Shown here: one piece after another, positions 23,552-23,867 of the stretch
How the letters are laid out: the number at the start of each line of letters is the position of its first letter
Numbering within the stretch: position 1 is the first letter of the stretch
Source of the DNA: JAGVJT01 sp964513205
GTDB taxonomy: Bacteria > Pseudomonadota > Gammaproteobacteria > Legionellales > Legionellaceae
Reading direction: 5' to 3'
Assembly: GCA_964513205.1 (NCBI GenBank)
Contig: CAZELP010000026.1
Span: 1-23,867, forward strand
DNA length: 23,867 nt
Program-made: the position numbers and the translations under genes
Notes under the pieces: model-generated
Told to the model about the DNA's origin: nothing
Database searches by the model: none
The model's input: only the letters and a program-made list of their open reading frames with translations

Positions 23552-23579
23552 TTGACAGCGCATACAGCACTCCTATAAA
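23552..23579 (+). promoter_or_regulatory. sigma70 promoter of the tRNA-Ala/tRNA-Glu cluster
   Basis: A perfect TTGACA (23552-23557), a 16-base spacer and TATAAA (23574-23579, 5 of 6) lie 17 bases before tRNA-Ala. The -10 is followed by CTTCGC, a GC-containing discriminator of the kind seen in stringently controlled stable-RNA promoters; that regulation is inferred. Confidence 0.8.
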
Positions 23580-23596
23580 CTTCGCTTCTCTTTTGA

Positions 23597-23672
<76 letters not shown>

Positions 23673-23697
23673 GAAAGTGAAAACTCAGCAGTAGATG

Positions 23698-23773
23698 GTC
23701 CCCATCGTCTAGAGGCCTAGGACATCGCCCTTTCACGGCGGTAACGGGGGTTCGAATCCCCCTGGGGACGCCA
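23698..23773 (+). tRNA. tRNA-Glu(UUC), first copy
   Basis: A 76-base cloverleaf. The acceptor GTCCCCA pairs with TGGGGAC, followed by G and encoded CCA (23771-23773). The anticodon loop CTTTCAC gives TTC. It lies 25 bases after tRNA-Ala, in the same transcript. Confidence 0.97.
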
Positions 23774-23812
23774 TTAAGACCTGATTCTACTGCATTAAAA
23801 TTATTTGTATGT

Positions 23813-23867
23813 GTCCCCATCGTCTAGAGGCCTAGGACATCGCCCTTTCACGGCGGTAACGGGGGTT
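23813..23867 (+). tRNA. tRNA-Glu(UUC), second copy, cut by window edge
   Basis: The first 55 bases of a second tRNA-Glu, identical base for base to the copy at 23698, ending in the T arm at the window end. The two copies are 115 bases apart start to start. The 39-base spacer (23774-23812) is A+T-rich and has no recognisable terminator. Confidence 0.93.

Overview
The window looks like a chromosomal segment of a gammaproteobacterium from the order Legionellales (Legionella/Coxiella/Berkiella-type). The grounds are moderate A+T content; core genes of gammaproteobacterial type (clpB, pyrG-kdsA, skp, fabZ-lpxA, bepA); a secreted protein whose N-terminal Ig-like domain resembles proteins common in Legionella; and a large two-domain protein resembling Dot/Icm effectors, preceded by a perfect match to the PmrA box that controls many such effectors. 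The genus cannot be fixed from the sequence alone.

Layout. 1-1760: 3' two thirds of clpB with a strong terminator. 1906-4346: an outer-membrane beta-barrel protein and a cysteine-rich exported protein, probably cotranscribed. 4482-8755: an RND efflux pair (membrane-fusion protein plus inner-membrane pump) without a TolC-type partner. 8795-9685: a TSUP-family permease. 9745-9832: tRNA-Ser(UGA). 10025-13162: a 1045-residue putative effector joining a TcdA/TcdB-like glycosyltransferase domain to an alpha/beta-hydrolase domain. 13205-15263 (minus strand): an asparagine-synthetase-like macrolactam cyclase, followed 10 bases later by an unlisted 48-codon gene whose product looks like a lasso-peptide-type RiPP precursor. 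15352-20031 (minus): ribD, then a promoter and the tightly packed ribA-ribH-pyrG-kdsA unit. 20099-21481 (plus): the periplasmic M48 protease BepA. 21575-23372 (minus): skp, a terminator, then fabZ-lpxA without the usual lpxD. 23597-23867: tRNA-Ala(GGC) and two tandem tRNA-Glu(UUC) genes, the second cut by the window edge.

How it works together. The right half is housekeeping: riboflavin, CTP and KDO synthesis, lipid A and fatty-acid enzymes, and envelope quality control. The left half and centre are envelope and accessory genes. The most interesting block is 9960-15324, lying between tRNA-Ser and kdsA, where eno would often be found. It carries two independent systems pointing at each other: the putative effector on the plus strand and the RiPP cyclase plus precursor on the minus strand. 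No leader peptidase or RiPP recognition protein for the RiPP pair is present in the window. No intergenic gap longer than about 300 bases exists.
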